Below, in pieces: positions 25,879 through 37,541 of a stretch of DNA of 64,000 nt. Within the stretch, counting starts at the first letter, position 1. Every line of letters starts with the position of its first letter. The stretch is from the NCBI GenBank assembly GCA_964247055.1, contig OZ176055.1:3286001-3350000 (forward strand), written 5' to 3'. Origin of the DNA: Paragordius varius (Eukaryota > Nematomorpha). Under the pieces are notes generated by a model. The model was given only the letters and a program-made list of their open reading frames with translations. It was not told the origin of the DNA and did not search any database. The translations under genes were made by a program, and so were the position numbers.

Positions 25879-27643
25879 GTGTAAATATTTTTCTTAAATC
25901 AGGTAAGAACCAAAAAGCACCATGATAACTCTATTTTATCTAAATGTATATACTTAATTTAGGACGCAGTGTATATGATAACAGGTAAATGAATTTTAAA
26001 GATTCGCTATTGACGAAAAAAAAATTTTATCAGAATGCATATATTACTGGATTGTAATGATTATATTCTTAGTTTAGAACTAAAATCTTAACTTTATGTT
26101 AATATCTGGAAATTTCACCTTAAAATGTGTCATTGTGCAATGAATAACTACTTTACTTAAAATAATTTTTGTATAGCAATATGACCTTATTTAAAGATTA
26201 TAGTTTTTTGTAGATGCTCGAAAAAAATATGGATTTGGGATAGAATTTAAAAATATTTAACGCCATTGCATTTTACGTTATTAAAAATAATATTTTTGCT
26301 TTTGTTTTAATGACCTTTGTAAGTTAAGCTATAAAGGCTTAAACATAAATTGGATAAAAGGAGTTTAATGGGAGAAAGAACGATAAATAATTTAAAAATT
26401 GCGTCTTCCTAAAACTGCAACGGATTAAGAAATGTGTATATCTGAGATTCAAAAAAATTTTTAAAAGCGCTTTGAATCCACAATTTTATGTTTTCAAATA
26501 TCGAATTATTGGTTATATGTGTTGGTTAAAGTTAATTGGATCTGAAACACAGTATTTAAGGCAAATATTAATATAAGTCTCTATTAAGCGATAATGCCCA
26601 ACCATAATATTTTAAAGGTAGTTGAAAATATTTAGGGTAAGTTATATAAATTAATATAAGATATATATTTTAATAACAGTAGTTGATTTAGCATCATTTT
26701 TTATAAGGTAATTTTAACTAAAATTAAAAGGTATAAGAAAATAATGAATTTGAATAGGTTCAAATTATCTCATGATATATATCTTAAAATTATTACTTTA
26801 GTTGACACTTATTTCCTCTATGAAGACATAATAGCGGAAGTTCTATGATGATAACACTCCCTATATAATACAATTTTTACACTAAAATGGCTAATGTTAC
26901 CAATAATCATTGCACCATGTAAAAAATTATTTGTCTAAAAAGGATGATTCCAATCTAATGATATCTTAATAACAATTTCTTTGGTCAAGTAGTAAAAATG
27001 TCTGACCATTTATATTATTAAAATTTCATAAATGTGTCATATTTACTGTATTTTTAAATTTTTGGTGATAAAACAATTACAGGTAAACAGGTAATCTTAG
27101 CAGCTACATTATTAAAACTAATCTTTTTTTTTACTTTTTAGATAAATGACGCACACTAGCTTACCAGAGTTCACTTGTATTAGGCTGAAAGGAGGATAGG
27201 AGATATATAAAAAAAATGAAATTAATTGATACATCACTCCATTATTCCAGATATATAGCTATTACATTTATAAATTAAAAAAATAAAGGCCAGCAGTGAC
27301 TATAAGTGATAAATAGCTAGTGCAGGTAAAAATGATAAAATTTTAACTACCATTTATATATTGATCGCAAAAATGCCAAAAAACTGCTTTTGTATCCAAA
27401 AATTTTAAAACTTAGGACGATATCATTTCATAAATATATCTTTGGTAATATAGCCTGTAAGGTGGAAAAAATATTTATATGCCCCATTAGCCCATATCTA
27501 CTTTTTATCATATTTATATATATATATATATATATATATAACATTAATGTATTAATCCCTGTTATAATATGTTTTTAGTTTAATTTGAAAAAAACCCTAT
27601 CCATTTGTTTAATTAAAAATTCTGGTCTGGTCTAATACACAGA
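25879..27643. other. Gene-free spacer
   Basis: AT-rich, downstream of the minus-strand gene ending at 27644. It includes a segment near 25910-25960 (AGCACCATGATAA) related to segments at 50885-51115 and 54180-54270. A possible 20-nt splice-flanked minus-strand segment lies at about 27166-27185, with no phase evidence. Confidence 0.35.
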
Positions 27644-28613
27644 CTATTTTCGTGCTTTAGATAGCTTAAATTTGTCACGCATGCAACGTTTAATCAATAT
27701 ATGGAAACTGTGATGAAATGGAATTGTGATTGGTGTAAATAACTTGCCTCTGTAAAAGGTAAATATAACCTTAATTTGATTTGAAATCCTAAAATTTTAC
27801 AATAAATAAACTGTTGCTACCAATTTAATAAATTTTTTTTAGATCAAACTTGCTGCCTCACGAATCTGGTTAATCCTATTTAGCTCTAAAAACTGCCAAA
27901 ATATAATGTAATATTAATAAAGAACATATTGAAACATTTAATTGACATTTAAAAAAGTAGTTTGACATAAGTACATATTTTCGATTAAAAAACCAGGTAA
28001 TGATGACATGCATCAACTATTCCTTTCGTATATTTTAAATTAGTTGTGAGCAAAAAATTATAAGAGGATAAAAATTATATAAGGTTGTTGAAAAAATAAA
28101 GATTTGCAACTTCCATATTAAACAAATATTTTCATTTATAGTGGTTTTAATAAATTTATTTGGTTAAAATCTTTAAATTAATTTTAAAGAATGTTATTTT
28201 ATAATGATTTGCCGTGAGGGTCTAAATTCTAAATTATAAATATGGCCTTTCTTTCAAAATATATATTTTTTTTCAAACGGATAATTTCTAGATAAAGAAA
28301 ATACTTTTGTGTCCAATAACTTTTCAATATTTAAATTCAGAAATCACAGGCACACGAATAATAATTAATTATACGAAGTGTTTCCAACGTATATATAGGG
28401 TCCTGTACAATAGCCATTTGGCCGATCCCAAATTTCCCGATAAGAAAAGCATTTTGATCGGAAACTATCTCGAAATTCTTATGATGCGTTTGGATTTGGG
28501 ATCTACCACTATTTTAAGGAATTTACACTTTAATTGGCAAAATTAGCGAACCACATTTACAAGCGCCTTGAAAAAAATTTTAACGCAAATTCGGGGATCG
28601 TGGAATTATTTTC
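27644..28613 (-). CDS. Unrecognised gene, C-terminal five exons
   Basis: Exons in transcript order are 28613-28561, 28508-28375, 27885-27850 and 27747-27644, with a preceding part upstream. All junctions are GT-AG and phases match exactly. They give ENNSTIPEFALKFFSRRF, then GRSQIQTHHKNFEIVSD, QNAFLIGKFGIGQMAIV, QDPIYTLETL, QLNRINQIREAASKLF and a basic tail ending RDKFKLSKARK and stop. An open stretch on the other strand at 28307-28546 is the shadow of the second exon. I do not recognise the family. The basic C-terminus follows a hydrophobic patch. The four listed exons are 109 residues; their order and phases, not homology, are the support. Further upstream exons are listed separately. Confidence 0.55.
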
Positions 28614-28680
28614 CTAATACATGAAATTTTTTTACAATATTTTAAAACATATTTTGTATTTTAAATAAATTAACTTTTAT

Positions 28681-30277
28681 TTAAGTGTTATCAACAATAG
28701 TCGGGCAATCTCATAGCCAATAAACCTTAGATTAAATTTTTATTACAATTTTTTAATAACTTAAATAGTGTCTCTAATAGTACCGCTATTAATCATAACC
28801 AGCATTAGTGAGACATTTAAACCACTAATCATTTAAGAGTAAAATTATAATTTAAAACTTACATGCATGCTATCAATATTCGATTTTTTGAGACAATCTA
28901 GTATATAATTATTTTTAATTCCAGACTTTGTCAACATCTGCCAAATTTTTTAAAAAATATCCAAAAGGTTTTTTTTGTTTCAGTATTTTTTTGTATATGG
29001 AGATTATCAACTTTGTTTATTAAATTTTTGAAACCTAATACCTGAAATTTATTTTATCTGAGAATGAATTTGTTTTCTACTTTTGTGTTCTAGTGGTGAC
29101 GAATATTTTTTTTATTGGCCAATTAAAAGAATGAATGCCAAACGAGCGGTAGATTTTTTGGTTAGTAGTGATTTGTGCGTCAAATAGATTTCCAACTATA
29201 CAGTGGATATTTATTGGCCATTTTAATATAATAATTGGTTAAAAGGGGATTGAAATCACGTGTCTGTTTGCTAACATGGTATATCATTGTGCGAACAGCT
29301 CTCACTGTAAAATTTCTCTAAATTTTCAAATAAATACACATACCAACAGACATGTAAATTAAATCAATCTCCTTTTAATCAAATCAATTAAAATAACAAA
29401 TGGTCAATAATAGCTCTTGCTATACGCTCGTGGGAGCGCATTTAGATCATCAAACATATTTTTCGCATCGCTATAAATGCTTTGCCTATAATTATTTGGG
29501 GTTTAGGGAAACAGCTGGAAAAGTAAATAGTTGCTGGTTGCCAAACGCTGCTGTAATAAATTATAAAGCATGTAAGAAGGGTTAAATATACCTCAGAATT
29601 TCGATTAAAATTATGTTTGCCTTCAAATTTATGTTATTTTTGGAAAACATAATTTATTTAATTGTAGGCAAACTTAGGAATCGATAAATCAAATTATTTT
29701 AGAGTTATTAAATAATATATTGAGTGCTATCTGTTTATAATTTACTTTAAAATGCTTTCATCTACGTTTTAACTAAATGCTAATTTTTAACTAGACCAAG
29801 ATTTTCTGGGTCATAATTATATACAAATAATATTTACATTTTAAATATATTTTTTAATGTTTACCAAAAAAACCTATTTAACATTAGCGGTAGTTTTCAA
29901 TATAGATAAACTTTCATAAAAAGGCATCATAGAAAACTTACAATTTTCAAAATATTTTATTTATCCCAATTTGTTTTAAGATTCCCAATTTCATGTAAAA
30001 ATTTTAAAAGCCTTATTATTTAATAAATGTCTCAATTACGATTCTTTGTTACTAACCCTTTTTTTCCCAACCTTTTATTTAATTGGATTTACTGGCAGCG
30101 CATACTTGTGCCATATATCAGATTTCAATTAAATAGAGTGAATTATGGGCTAATTCTAAAAGTAACCATTGGGGTGTCAAACGCCAAGTAAGAGAAAAAA
30201 TGCCGAAAAACGATACAGCTGATTTTTATATTTCAGTTTTTTGAGCCTTAAAATATAATAATATTCGTCCAAATGAC
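28681..30277 (-). CDS. Candidate upstream exons of the same unrecognised gene
   Basis: Several minus-strand segments have an AG before them and read open with non-random composition: 30277-30183 (HLDEYYYILRLKKLKYK, then YRFSAFFLLLG, donor gtttga); near 29920 (MMPFYESLSILKTTANV); 29550-29500 (AFGNQQLFTFPA); 29484-29425 (QSIYSDAKNMFDDLNALPRA); 29310-29190 (RAVRTMIYHVSKQTRDF, NPLLTNYYIKMANKYP); and 28726-28690 (FIGYEIARLL). I could not join them all in phase, so some are alternatives or false. EYYY...YRFSAFFLLLG and FTFPA faintly recall M13 peptidases, but the HExxH signature is not seen and I do not claim that family. Confidence 0.3.
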
Positions 30278-33200
30278 CTGCAAGCTTTAATTATTTTAAA
30301 AAATTTAATTAGTTATTTTGAGGTAATCAAATCTGTTTTAATAATCGAAAACTTTGTCCAAATTAAATAGCCTTTATTTCAAAATTGCCAATAACTATAA
30401 ATCACAAGCGAACAATTATACCAATTTAAATAGAGAAATGAACATGAATTAACAATATTAACTTTTAGTTTTAAATAATAGCTTATAAGGTTTAAAGATT
30501 TACTTCATACTTTAAGTTAGTAAACTAAAAAACTTGTACGAGGTACAAGGTATATTTTCACAAAATTCGATTATATGCAAAAGTATTTAAAGATCCAATT
30601 TGGAACTATTTTTTGGAAAAATTAAGTTAATATAAAAACGCTTTATGTCCAAAAGTTTTCAAACTAAATGCCAATTTAAAATCGCCTTAAATTATAGATA
30701 CTTGCAATCATGGCCCATTTTCGTTTTTAACATTTATATTTTATATGGGGTTAGAACCTTAATTTTTACGAAATATTAAATTTAAAGGAGCAATGAAAGG
30801 CCTTTTGAACGCCAGTGACTAAGTTTTAAAATAATGAAACAGATAATATAATTTTAAATTTTAGTTTTTCCCAAAAATTATTTTTCGTCCATATTGATAA
30901 TTTGTCATTAAACATCAACTTCAATTGTATGTTTGCATGTATTTGAACTTGATTTTTATCATAAAAATCATTTTTGACCCATGCAAATATATAACTTGAA
31001 GTGATGGTTTCAGACTAGCTTTGTACAATATCAGCTACAAAATTAGTTAAAATTTATATTAAAATTTATCGAATCATATGTCCGGTCTGTGATCGTAAGG
31101 TATATCTATCTTAAGCCTTATAAAAATTTTTAAATAAGCAAAAAATTATGCATAATTGCACAATTCTCTTACCAATTAATTTTTTTATCCGATATTTGCC
31201 TAAATAAATCAATTTCAAATTAAAAAAATAAATATCAGATTAATAATTCGGAAGATACTTCTTTTTTTTATAACAAACAATTAGTGTTTCCTAAATCTTT
31301 CAGCTTCTTTCGCTTTTGTCGTAATTAATTTCCGATGTCATAGATTATTCACTATTAATACATCGTTCAAAACTTCCAGATTATTATAATAAAAATTTAA
31401 ATGAGTTTCAACCACCACTCAGACAATGATAAATGGAAGGTTAACATTGTCTATATTTTACTAAAATTTCCATAATAGATGAGATAGATTTAATTGTTTC
31501 CAATTCAATATACTTGCATATTATCTATTTAGTTAAAAGTTCAATGTCATGACATGTTTAGGAATAAATGACCAAATAAACTATCCCTATAAAACATGCT
31601 TTTTATTTAGTAACTTACTGTTATTAATAGATAGTTATTAGTTATTCAACATAAATTGCAATCCAACTTCAACACATAGCAAATGTATTAATCCCTTTTG
31701 CTCCAAAATTTATATTTAGAAAATTTTAAATAGTGTTATTAATTAAGGATGAGCTTAAAAAGCATATGCTGAAAGCTCAGCTATGCGCGGCGACGCTTCC
31801 TCTAAATATTTAAAAGTGCATGATAGAGTCACTTTTTAAATGATTAAAAATCTACTTTCTCAATATTTTTACTATGCAATTGGCTTGGTGAGGGATATAA
31901 GGTGTGTGAGCAATAAAATTCGCGAAGCATTATTAATATATATTTTTTAAACTTGTTAAAATTGCGCCGATCGCCACTAATGTTTGGTACAAATTGAGTT
32001 TTAAAACAGTTAACTGACACCCAAAATTCGATACTAGCAGGTGGATTCTTCATTTTATTATCTATGATAACTTATTAAGTTAACTTTCATATAAAATCTC
32101 CATTTCAACTTTACTTTTCTAATCAAATAAAAAAAGAATCGTCTGCTAACTTCAAAATATGATTGGGCATTTAAGTCATATATTTAAAACACATCTTCAA
32201 ATTATTTGGTAAACGATAAAATTAGCATATAATCAAATACTAAAATTTTTTATAAATTTGAAATAAATTATTATAATCCATCATCGTTATCATTATATAT
32301 TTTTTATTTAATAATATCAAATTTATAAACATTTAATAAAATGTAATTGCAATTATAATCACTCTTTGGTGTAGGGGATCATTTGGGTAATTATCAATTC
32401 ATAGATCATGGGAAAAATATCAATTGGAGAAAAATGTAAAAAATTAAATTAAAAATTATTTCACTTCGATCATTATTTAATGTATAAGTATAATATAGAT
32501 AATAATAATAATAATTGTATTGCATAATTAATTGTTTAAAATGGACATTAAAATGTACTAAATAAATATTTTTGCACAAATTAGTTACACGGTTTTACAA
32601 AATGTTATATGTGGGTTTGGCCTCAATTGTTATAAAAACAATTATTTAATATAATATCAGTTCTGTGATTAAAAATGTAGCAAAGTAAATAAAATTTTTC
32701 GATGATATTTTTCATGCTTTTGTATGCTTGTAATAAATTTAAAATAAAAGATATTACAATGAAAAATCAGCACCATTGGAATTCATGATAAATATATTTT
32801 TGGCTATAAAAAAAAAACAAAAATATCTAATTAAACTAAATTAATTGTATGGTTAAATGTTAATTGCTTTAGCATGGACATTCCAATATCAATCGAAAAG
32901 TATGATTTAATATGCAATAAGTCAATGGAAAGAAAATAAGCATAACGTAATATTCTATTGCATTAATTGAAAATAAACGGGTTAATTATTTGGTTTCGGG
33001 ATACTTCAATGATAGAAAACATATATATGTATGCAAAATATTTCAATAAAATATTGAACTACTGATATATATATATAAAAAATACACAATGGATAAAATT
33101 TTGGCTAAAAATATAGGTTTTACTCATATTTGACATTAATATTATTTTAATTATGTATATCAAAATTAGCTAGTTTGCAGGATGGCATCAAAATTAATTG

Positions 33201-33437
33201 TCTAGTATTTGTGTTTAAAATAATATGCAAAAGGAATCAGACAGATCAATATGTTAAATGCATATGCGTATATGAAATGGGCGGTTTTGTTGTGAGAAAA
33301 ATATGCTTTAAATATTTAAGATATGGACGGATTGGTGAAAAGTATCAAATACAATCTTAAATGCTTTTATATAATTAAATTGGAATTCGTTGCTAATCTT
33401 ATTCTACTTGGTAACTCATTTAACGCACTTACTAATA
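30278..33437. other. AT-rich region with only weak coding hints
   Basis: Weak minus-strand candidates are 32053 to ~31975 (ASIEFWVSVNCFK, ISGDRRNFNK) and ~31800-31755 (EEASPRIAELSAYAF). They could be 5' exons of the gene ending at 27644, but phase and order could not be tested. Otherwise microsatellite-like and homopolymer-rich sequence, including the 3' flank of the zinc-finger gene. Confidence 0.3.
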
Positions 33438-36400
33438 TTAATGACCATTTCGCATAGTAAACATAGATTTGATACAATTATTTTCAATCAGGCGCATTTT
33501 AAAATGTTGATAATCCCGTGTTGTCTCATCTAATCCACCATTTTCCTTTTTTGGGCTTGCAAAATCAATAGGTGAAAATTCTGACGTTACGGTGGGCTTA
33601 ATTGCCATGTGGCCGTTGAATGTTGTACCTTTCATACCATTGTATGTGTTATCGTCCGCTGGTAAAAATGTCAATTTAACTGGTGACTTTACAGAATTTG
33701 TTGGGTGATAATGACCGTTTTCGACAGTCCCATTGTGAATTTTATTGTGTGGTTTATCTTGATTGTTATCACCGTTAGTAGTTTGTTCATCTATGCTATT
33801 ATCAAAATTACATTGATTATTGTTGTATGTTAAATCGGTTGACATTGAGGAAGTTGTAGTTTCATTTTCTATGGTTCCAACCGTGCTTTGCTTTTTATTA
33901 CTATCGCCATGTAAATTTATGTTAGCACTATGCCTATCTCGACTCCGTTTGGAGGGGAAAGCTGCCGTACACCCAGGCACTAAACATTTATGCATGAGCC
34001 TGAGATGGACATTCTGGTAATGCGTTTTAACACCAAAATGATTTTGAAATATTTTGCCACACATGAGGCATCGTTTAGGATTCTCGGGATCACATGGGAT
34101 GTTCAACATTTTGGGTTTGGGTGATTGACTACGGACTACTGAAACATAACCACTTCCATTCAAATAATTATTACGTTGTGTTTTGTAGCCATTAGTGGTG
34201 GTACCATTACTTATATTATTATCGGTGTACCAGTGAATATAATTGTTGGACGATTTCGTAGGCGTTATGTTAGTAAGATTATTTTTATTGTGGATAGTGT
34301 TTTTAGTTTTAGGGCAAGGTGGTATTGTCGTGTTTTCATGTTTTTGAATCACATCTTTAATTGTATGTTCAACTTTACCATTTGATAGCGATGTTACATT
34401 TTCCACCAATTTCTCATTTTGCGACAACTTTAATGGAGATTGCAGGAAAGCAGATCCAGGTTTGTCAGTTCCAGTTTTTAAATCCATATTAAAGTTTGAA
34501 TGTTTATCACCATTGTTTATGGATGGTTTAAAAAAACTCATATAGTATTTAAAGATATCGTTGGCAAAAACATTATTGTTGGACGTCAACGTGGTTATTT
34601 GTTCTTTTTTGGCATAGGAGATCACAGTGGTTGTCGATGGTATGTTGCTGAAACATATCAGCCCATTTAGCCGGGAATTTTTCGAACCAGTTCTGGTAAA
34701 ATTATTTTGTTTATTGGACAATGTATAGTTCAAGGGTGGTGATATTTTATTATTCTGAATATCATTGACAGGTTTGGGCTGAGACAAATACGTATTATTT
34801 CCTAACGAATCTAAACTCGAATTCGCAGAGCAAAGGGCATTTTTATTGTTGCATTTGTTCCCAACAATGGCAGTATTGTTTCGACTTAAATCTAGTGGCG
34901 ACAGTGATGATCTTTCAAGCTCAAACCCTTCCGATATAAAGCTGTTTAAAATGGGATTTTTGGTGACTACAGAGGAGGCGTTTGAACGCGATTCCTCCCA
35001 TTTTGGGCTAATGAGCTCAGGGCTAATACATTGATTTTGCGACGACGATGCAATCTTACATGGCACATATGTTTTACGTTTATTTACAACAGCGGCCTTA
35101 GGTAATGAGTATGGGGAGGAAGAGCTTAAAGACACATTTTTTGGATTGGTAGGATATGATTGTGCCACATTTAACGTTATTGTGGTATCCTTCATTTGTT
35201 GTGGTTCTATGCAAATTGTTTCGTTAGAATTAACTGAGGAATCTTCTTCCGTCTTGGTTTGTTTACTAACCATTCCAAACATGTATGGTGGTGGCACATA
35301 AGCTTTTCGTTTGTTTGAGTTAGATGACAAATCGATAGCTTCCTCTTGTTCTTCCTCAGTCAACGTTTTTGACTGTGAAGTATCACCATTTGTCATAACA
35401 CATTCCCCATCTTTAAAACCGTTTTGTGGCTCAAAAGTACAACAATTAGACGACGTGGTAGTAGGTGTATTTAAAGAAGATACCTCATTGTTTGATAGGT
35501 TCAAATCATTCATTTCTTCAGTGCATAAACTTCGGTGATGTCTGTAACCTGGTATGTGTAATCTGGGATTTGGGTTAGCGCTGTGACGATTGCGACTGCG
35601 CCGTGAACTAAACATCATTTCACAACCTTTGACGGTGCATTTGTGCTTTTCCCTCAAATGGACGGCACTATGGTGTATTTTGAGGGAGCCCTTATCACAA
35701 AATGTTTTATGACAGATTGGACATTCCACTCGTTTATGTAACTTGCTAAGGACTGGAGTAGATTCAAGACTAAAGCTTTTCCTAATATTACTAATATCGC
35801 TGGGATTATTGTCATTTTCATTGTTATTATTATTATTAGATAGGGGTAAAAAATTGGAAAACAAACTTAAACTATTTGCCTCAATATGATTTGAAGAGTT
35901 GGATTGGCAATCATTTTCTTCATCGTTCTGCGGCGAAAATGAGCCATGGTTATTATTTTCAACATTAAATGGGCTTGCGCTATTTGAAGAATTTTGCGAA
36001 ACTGAATTATCACACATTTTAATTCGTTTGTGTAAGCCTTCCTCTTTGATCTGATTAGGCTCCGGCGTGGTATAACCCTCGTCTGATTTCGTCTGACCAT
36101 TAATTGAAAAACCTAAAAATATTATAAATATAAACATATATCGGTATATTAAATTTAAATATGATTCTACTCTCCCGTTTTTACACATTTTTAAATATAT
36201 CGTCTGACACTTAAATAAAATTATGGATTAAATGTTACATTAATATACCTTTCTTTTCGGTTTTCAACGGGCACTTTAGTTTTGTAAGATGATTTTTATA
36301 GAAGGGGGTCCGGAAAATATTTAGGTAGTTATGATAAAATTGTTGCCAATATTCAAATTTTATCATGTCGCTTGCATCGGGTGCTAATTTGTGGCTATAC

Positions 36401-36750
36401 CCATTAAATGCGTAATTATGACTATCATAATCATTATTAGGTAAATTAACAAATTTAGTTTTATGATGAGAAGCGGTTTCCGTATCATTTGTATTGCAAA
36501 ATTTCGGATAATCATTTGTTAATCCTTTACTGTTTTTCGGGTGCATATTGGGTTCTTTAATGGGTTCATATTGTTGGGTCGTCGCTAGGCGATTACTATT
36601 ATGAAGTTGAAATAATTGTCGGATTTTTTGGTAATCAGGATGATTCAATATACACCGTTGATCAAAATGATCACTTTTGGGTGTGGTTGTGTTATTGTTA
36701 TTATTGTGCGTTCTGAATAAAGAGTCTCCCATGCTACTTGATAATGACAT
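33438..36750 (-). CDS. Basonuclin/disconnected-like zinc-finger transcription factor, 2 exons, 1058 aa
   Basis: Exons 36750-36249 and 36112-33438 join in phase (G|GT) over a 136-bp intron. Two widely spaced pairs of C2H2 fingers are present. Pair 1, at about residue 290, is CPICHKTFCDKGSLKIHH, then CTVKGCEMMFSSRRSRNRHS. Pair 2, at about residue 840, is CLMCGKIFQNHFGVKTHY, then CLVPGCTAAFPSKRSRDRHS. The SRRSRNRHSANPNP and PSKRSRDRHSAN signatures are diagnostic of the basonuclin/disco family. Between the pairs lies a Ser/Asn-rich linker with PLDLS at about residue 575, the consensus CtBP co-repressor docking motif, and two AxxPPYMFG/VP-type basic patches (NKRKAYVPPPY, NKRKTYVPC). Poly-Asn runs reflect AT-rich drift. 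The first ATG was chosen; it follows the in-frame non-ATG codons. It probably acts in the nucleus as a repressor in developmental patterning (family knowledge plus inference). Confidence 0.93.
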
Positions 36751-37092
36751 CAAAATTGAATGGTGAATCTAATTTGTTGAATTTATCTAATATGTATTGG
36801 TATTATGATGAATTTAATGCAGAGTTATTAATTATTAATTATTTATGGAGAAAGGATCAGTTGCATCTATCATGTAAAAAAATGTGTGAGCCAGTAGCAA
36901 CATGTACATGAACACAAATTATGTCAATGATTAATTGAAATGGATGAGATAGTAATATAATTTATTGTAGAAGTAGCAAAGTGGTGTTGTAAGTAAAAAA
37001 AAATTTGGACTAAAAGGTAAAACAAGATGTCCAATATTTTAAGCGAACGATTATATATATATATATAAGCTTGCTTTTTGAAGAATTACCTT

Positions 37093-37250
37093 TATAACAT
37101 TAAAATAGGATGATGTAAAAAAATTGCCATTCACAATAACAATAATGATAATCTGTCTGGTCTTTTTAAATCATTACATCTCTTCTTATCTTCATAAATT
37201 TGTACAAGTGCTGCAGAATAAGAAGGTCTCCTTTTACTTTGCCTTGCCAT
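37093..37250 (-). other. Possible upstream exon or short ORF of the zinc-finger gene
   Basis: Minus strand reads MARQSKRRPSYSAAL, VQIYEDKKRCNDLKRPDRLS, then LLLL and stop (stop at 37131). It is preceded by an AG and followed 40 bp later by a good donor (ATAAAG|gtaattc) at about 37093. It could be a 5' untranslated exon with a short upstream frame, or nothing. No recognised domain. Confidence 0.25.
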
Positions 37251-37541
37251 TACGTATGCTGCTATAAATAAAAAATAACATAAAATGAAAAATAAAATAA
37301 TGATAATAATAAAAATAATTAATAAATGAAAAGCGCGAACTAAAATAAATTGATAAAATATTTCGTCGTTGTTGTTATAAAACAATATATATAAAGGTGT
37401 AACTAAATTTACACAGGTATGGATGAGTAGTATATAATTAATGGGATAAAAAGGGACCATCCAAAAATTTGAAAATGCAATAACAAAGTTTATACATATA
37501 GATACCTTTTCCATGTACATCTCTTTAGTTTTTAGAAGCAA

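Noticed and set aside
28307-28546. Plus-strand frame at 28307-28546 as a gene
   Set aside because: It looks coding-like (HLADPKFPDKKSILIG), but the minus strand over the same bases is bounded by splice sites and joins in phase with four other exons.
29400-29585. Plus-strand Cys-containing frame as a small secreted protein
   Set aside because: No signal peptide and no partner exons. The minus strand here has acceptor-bounded segments that fit the neighbouring minus-strand candidates better, though neither is proven.
31021-31100. Plus-strand CPVC zinc-ribbon-like segment before a donor at about 31098
   Set aside because: Only ten codons with no acceptor in a sensible place; too short to support.
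33175-33360. Plus-strand frame 33175-33360
   Set aside because: AT-rich composition, no motif, no splice context. It lies in the 3' flank of the zinc-finger gene.
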